From an uncultured Acidobacteriota bacterium (GTDB lineage: Bacteria > Acidobacteriota > Vicinamibacteria > Vicinamibacterales > SCN-69-37): DNA of 8,292 bases. The DNA lies in contig CALFMR010000009.1 in NCBI GenBank assembly GCA_937880585.1, positions 1 through 8,292 of the forward strand. Reading direction: 5' to 3'. Below the pieces are notes generated by a model. It searched no databases. It saw only the letters and a program-made list of their open reading frames with translations, and was not told where the DNA came from. This document shows positions 5,783 through 8,292 of this stretch, piece after piece (positions within the stretch are counted from its first letter, which is position 1; every line of letters begins with the position of its first letter). A program made the translations under genes and the position numbers.

Positions 5783-7132
5783 ATGGCCGCCGGTCCCGTC
5801 GACTCCGAGACGCTCGCCCCACGGACCGCGGTTGACGCGGCACCAGAGGCCGTCGAGCTGTCATGGCTCGTCACGGTCCGCTGGGCCACGCTCGCGGCCG
5901 ATCTCGGTGCCATCCTCGCCGGTCGCAGCGGCCTCGACGGCTCGACGCCGCTGTCCGTTTCGCTGCCCGTTCTGGCCATCTTTGCCGCATCGAACGCCTG
6001 GCTCGCCTGGCGCATTCGCCGCCGGCCGCCGCCGGCCGCCGTGCTCACTGGCGGTCTCGTCTGTGTCGACGTCGTCCTGCTCTCCTGGCTCCTCAACGAC
6101 TCGGGCGGCGTGCTGAACCCGGTCAGCATTTTTTATCTCGTCGACATCGTGCTGGCCGCGCTCGTGCTCGGACGGACGTGGACGTGGATCGTCGCCGCAC
6201 TGTCGATTGCCGGTTACGCGACGCTCTTCCTCCGGCCATCGGCGGATCTCGCCGCCGCGCAGGCGATGCATCCCGAGATCGCCCTCCATCTGCGCGGCAT
6301 GTGGATCGCCTTCGTCGGCGCCGCGCTCATCGTGGCCGTGCTCGTCGCTCGGCTCGCCGCCGCCATCGAGCGACGCGACCGCGCGCTCGACACGCTGCGC
6401 GATCGTGCCAACCGGTCCGCGCGTCTCGCCGGCCTCGCGACGCTCGCCGCCGGCGCCGCGCACGAGTTGAGCACGCCGCTCGCGACCATGACCGTCGCCG
6501 CGCACGAGCTCGAGCGCTCGGTCGGCGACGCCGCGTCGTCTCACGTCTCGCCCGCGATGGTGCAGGACGACGTGCGGCTCATCCGCGCGGAGATCGACCG
6601 CTGCCGCGCGATTCTCGACGGCATGGCGGGCCGCATCGCGGAGCCGATGGGCGCCGCGCCGCGCGAACAGCCGCTCGCCTCGGTCATCGACGATGTCCTC
6701 GGTCAGTTGTCGACAACCGACCGCGCCCGCGTACAACCCGCACCGTTGGCCGCTGACGCGAACGTGGCGGTGCAGTGGCCGGCTGGCGCCGTGGCGCGCG
6801 CCATCGCCAATCTCGTTCGCAACGCGCTTCAGGCGTCGCCCGACGGCGCTCCCGTGCGCGTCGAAGCCACGCGCGAACCAGTCGACCGTATCCGGATTGC
6901 CGTGCGCGACGCGGGCGCCGGCATGTCGGCCGACGAGCTCGGGCACGCCGGCGAGCCGTTCTTCACGACGAAGCCGGCCGGACACGGCATGGGTCTGGGT
7001 CTCTTCGTCTCGCGATCGGTCGTCGAGCAGCTCGGCGGCTCGCTGACGATCGCCTCGACGCCCGGCGCGGGGACCGTCGCGTCCATCGTGCTGCCCCGTC
7101 TCGCCACGCGCGCGGAGACGCTCGATGGATGA
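5783..7132 (+). CDS. regB: RegB/PrrB-type redox-sensing histidine kinase
   Basis: A 449-residue inner-membrane sensor kinase. About six hydrophobic segments (within ~28-194) precede the kinase core. GGVLNPV (108-114) sits between membrane segments and matches the RegB ubiquinone-site motif GGxxNPF, except that Val replaces the final Phe. The H-box LAAGAAHELSTPLATM (221-236) carries phospho-acceptor His227 and closely matches RegB. RCRAIL (273-278) holds Cys274, apparently the equivalent of the redox-active RegB cysteine. A short extra loop (245-262) separates it from the H-box. The ATPase has an N-box NLVRNALQAS (343-352), DAGAG (376-380), an F-box EPFFTTKP (391-398) and GMGLGLFVS (402-410). 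In Proteobacteria, RegB senses quinone redox state and phosphorylates RegA to control respiration, nitrogen and carbon metabolism. It starts 13 bp after the HTH-Mop gene and overlaps the regulator gene by 8 bp, implying coupled translation. Confidence 0.85.
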   Translation: MAAGPVDSETLAPRTAVDAAPEAVELSWLVTVRWATLAADLGAILAGRSGLDGSTPLSVSLPVLAIFAASNAWLAWRIRRRPPPAAVLTGGLVCVDVVLLSWLLNDSGGVLNPVSIFYLVDIVLAALVLGRTWTWIVAALSIAGYATLFLRPSADLAAAQAMHPEIALHLRGMWIAFVGAALIVAVLVARLAAAIERRDRALDTLRDRANRSARLAGLATLAAGAAHELSTPLATMTVAAHELERSVGDAASSHVSPAMVQDDVRLIRAEIDRCRAILDGMAGRIAEPMGAAPREQPLASVIDDVLGQLSTTDRARVQPAPLAADANVAVQWPAGAVARAIANLVRNALQASPDGAPVRVEATREPVDRIRIAVRDAGAGMSADELGHAGEPFFTTKPAGHGMGLGLFVSRSVVEQLGGSLTIASTPGAGTVASIVLPRLATRAETLDG

Positions 7133-7658
7133 ACGCCCCCTGCTCCTCATCGTCGAAGATGACGAGATTTTGCGACGCCGGATGGGACGCGCGTTCAGAG
7201 ATCGCGGCTTCGACGTCGAGGAAGCCGCGTCGTCTGCTGATGCGCTGGCGATTGCCGAACGCGAGACACCGGAGCTCGTGCTCGTGGACTTGCGCATGCC
7301 GGACGGCAACGGGCTCGATCTCATCCCCGCGATCAAGGCGATCGATCCGGCCACGCGCATCGTCGTGCTGACCGGCTACGGCAGCATCGCCACGGCGATC
7401 GAAGCCGTGCGCCGCGGTGCAACGCATTACTTGACGAAGCCGGCCGATGCTGACGAGATCCTCGCGGCCTTCGAGCGCGGCGGTGCCGATGCCCCACGTC
7501 AGCCCCTCCTCCCGATGTCGCTCGATCGCGTCGAATGGGAACACATCAATCGTGTGCTCGTCGACTGCCACGGCAACGTCTCGGAAGCCGCACGCGTGCT
7601 GGGTCTGCATCGCCGCTCGCTGCAGCGCAAGCTGGCGAAGTACCCGACGTTGCGGTGA
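7125..7658 (+). CDS. regA: RegA/PrrA/ActR-type response regulator with Fis-like HTH
   Basis: 177 residues, the size typical of RegA. The receiver domain (5-118) has acidic pocket Glu11-Asp12-Asp13, phospho-acceptor Asp55 (LVDLRMPDGNG), Thr83 and Lys105 (TKPAD). A short linker with prolines (124-130) leads to a Fis-type HTH (~133-172): WEHINRVLVDCHGNVSEAAR, then LGLHRRSLQRKLAKYP. This is nearly diagnostic of RegA, whose HTH reads WEHI..V...C..NVSE.AR.L..HRR.LQR.L.K. There is no central ATPase domain, so it is not an NtrC-type activator. It should be phosphorylated by the RegB-like kinase encoded just upstream; the ATGGATGA overlap (7125-7132) couples their translation. It is the last gene of the operon, followed by a palindrome array that may terminate transcription. 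RegA-type regulators bind many energy-metabolism promoters. Targets here are unknown. Confidence 0.9.
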   Translation: MDERPLLLIVEDDEILRRRMGRAFRDRGFDVEEAASSADALAIAERETPELVLVDLRMPDGNGLDLIPAIKAIDPATRIVVLTGYGSIATAIEAVRRGATHYLTKPADADEILAAFERGGADAPRQPLLPMSLDRVEWEHINRVLVDCHGNVSEAARVLGLHRRSLQRKLAKYPTLR

Positions 7659-7669
7659 AAAGCACTCGT

Positions 7670-7704
7670 CAAGTTGGAAGTTCGAAGACAGAAGCCAGAA
7701 GTGG
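7670..7704 (+). repeat. Heptamer repeat GAAGNNN, five units, downstream of regA
   Basis: Five consecutive 7-base units: CAAGTTG, GAAGTTC, GAAGACA, GAAGCCA, GAAGTGG. GAAG recurs at 7677, 7684, 7691 and 7698 with exact period 7. The tract begins 12 bp after the regA stop and joins the palindrome array directly. A similar purine-rich heptamer tract flanks the other repeat family at 55-117. Confidence 0.7.
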
Positions 7705-7832
7705 GTTCTCCCCGGGTCTGAAGACCCGGGCTCCGCGGACGCGCTCCGTTCAGAGCCCTGGGTCTTCAGACCCAGGGGGAACCCCGGCCCCCCTCCGTTC
7801 GGAGCCCTGGGCCTTCAGGCCCAGGGGGAACC
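7704..7832. repeat. REP/BIME-like array of three 40-bp palindromic units between convergent genes
   Basis: Unit 1 (7704-7743) is inverted relative to unit 2 (7744-7783) and unit 3 (7793-7832). Hairpins are perfect: 7711-7719 with 7722-7730 (9 bp), 7756-7765 with 7768-7777 (10 bp), and 7805-7814 with 7817-7826 (10 bp), each with a 2-base loop. Units 2 and 3 differ at three of 40 positions. Two of these are paired changes (T7763-A7770 to C7812-G7819) that keep the stem intact. Unit 1 lacks one base of each arm together (T in one, A in the other). The array probably also acts as a transcription barrier between regA and the permease gene. No T-run is present. Confidence 0.85.
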
Positions 7833-7844
7833 AGGAGCGCCGCT

Positions 7845-8292
7845 TCAACTGTTCCGCAACGCAATCATTGGATCCACGCGTGACGCTCTCCGCGCGGGCA
7901 GGTAGCCGGAGACGAGCGCCACGGCGAGGAAGATCACAGCCATGGCGACGTAGGTCGTCACGTCCCACGGCGACGTTGCGAAGAGCAGCGACGCGATGAG
8001 CTGCGCGACGACGAGTGAGACGACCAGGCCCACGCCGATGCCCCAGAGGGCGACGCGCAGCGTCGCCAGAAGCACGTCGCGGCGCACGCGGCCGGCGCTC
8101 GCGCCGAGCGCCATGCGCACGCCGATATCGCGCGACTGTCGCGCGACCGAATACGAGATCACGCCGTGGATGCCGAGCGCCGCGAGGAACAGCCCGAGGC
8201 CCGCCATGGCCGCGACGAGGATCATGAAGAAGCGCCGCGGCGACACGGCGTGGCTCACGAGCGCGTGGAGCGGCGTGAGTGCCACGGCCGGC
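7845..8292 (-). CDS. FtsX-like ABC transporter permease (MacB/ADOP type), C-terminal fragment
   Basis: Only the last 148 residues are in the window; the 5' part lies beyond the right edge. An in-frame GTG at 8285 is not the true start, because the frame runs on upstream and the domain is incomplete. The fragment shows the typical FtsX C-terminal domain. RRFFMILVAAMAGLGLFLAA leads into the first helix, then VISYSVARQSRDIGVRMALG, the conserved cytosolic turn. Two more hydrophobic segments and the closing YLPARRASRVDPMIALRNS follow. Three membrane segments are visible, as expected. Such permeases belong to MacB-like ABC systems; in Acidobacteriota they occur in many copies without an adjacent ATPase ('acidobacterial duplicated orphan permeases'). 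Whether this one has an ATPase partner cannot be seen. It converges on regA across the palindrome array; its stop is 12 bp from unit 3. Confidence 0.88.
   Translation of the reverse strand, partial: PAVALTPLHALVSHAVSPRRFFMILVAAMAGLGLFLAALGIHGVISYSVARQSRDIGVRMALGASAGRVRRDVLLATLRVALWGIGVGLVVSLVVAQLIASLLFATSPWDVTTYVAMAVIFLAVALVSGYLPARRASRVDPMIALRNS

Noticed and set aside
5861..7360. 499-codon open frame on the minus strand
   Set aside because: It is a shadow of the RegB-like kinase gene. The plus frame contains all kinase boxes, and the minus product is compositionally biased.
7704..7832. CRISPR array
   Set aside because: There are only three units, one of them inverted. The repeats are themselves long hairpins and there are no regular spacers.

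Overview
The window is very GC-rich and gene-dense, with weak Shine-Dalgarno signals throughout. The partial FtsX-like permease at the right edge resembles the 'acidobacterial duplicated orphan permease' type. Together with extragenic palindromes and the translated 'APERSEGGEA' repeat, this suggests Acidobacteriota, perhaps Vicinamibacteria. That is inference; there is no rRNA or other marker here.

Left region (1-2887). Two genes run leftward in a probable operon: a 480-residue secreted protein of unknown function (2525-1083), then an AddB-like helicase/nuclease subunit (1053 to beyond the left edge). The AddB-like frame stays open to base 1, but its last ~40 visible codons are a purine-rich heptamer tract followed by a dispersed palindromic repeat, so a repeat has entered the reading frame. 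A small 68-residue protein (2681-2887) diverges from the secreted gene, and an 8-bp inverted repeat lies between them.

Middle region (2913-5058). A two-gene leftward operon encodes an SDR dehydrogenase (KduD/gluconate-5-dehydrogenase type) and an MFS carrier of the hexuronate/ExuT type. This points to uptake and oxidation of a sugar acid. The SDR promoter has a perfect TTGACA -35 box inside a 17-bp palindrome, and its predicted transcript start is only a few bases from the ATG.

Right region (5281-7658). Three rightward genes form a tight operon. The first is an excisionase/MerR-type HTH fused to a Mop/TOBE molybdate-binding domain. The second is a RegB/PrrB-type redox-sensing histidine kinase, with the GGxxNP quinone-site motif and the RCRxIL cysteine. 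The third is a RegA/PrrA-type response regulator with a Fis-like HTH. The set looks like a global redox switch with an attached oxyanion-responsive regulator, which is the most interesting system in the window. It is followed by a heptamer repeat and three REP/BIME-like palindromes with base-pair covariation, then the convergent permease fragment.

Two repeat families are therefore present. One is a ~47-bp element (copies at 14-60 and 5156-5202, 46/47 identical). The other is a 40-bp palindrome in three units at 7704-7832. No tRNA, rRNA, CRISPR array or transposase was found. No stretch over 300 bases lacks a gene; the longest gaps, 5059-5280 and 7659-7844, are filled mostly by promoter and repeat elements.
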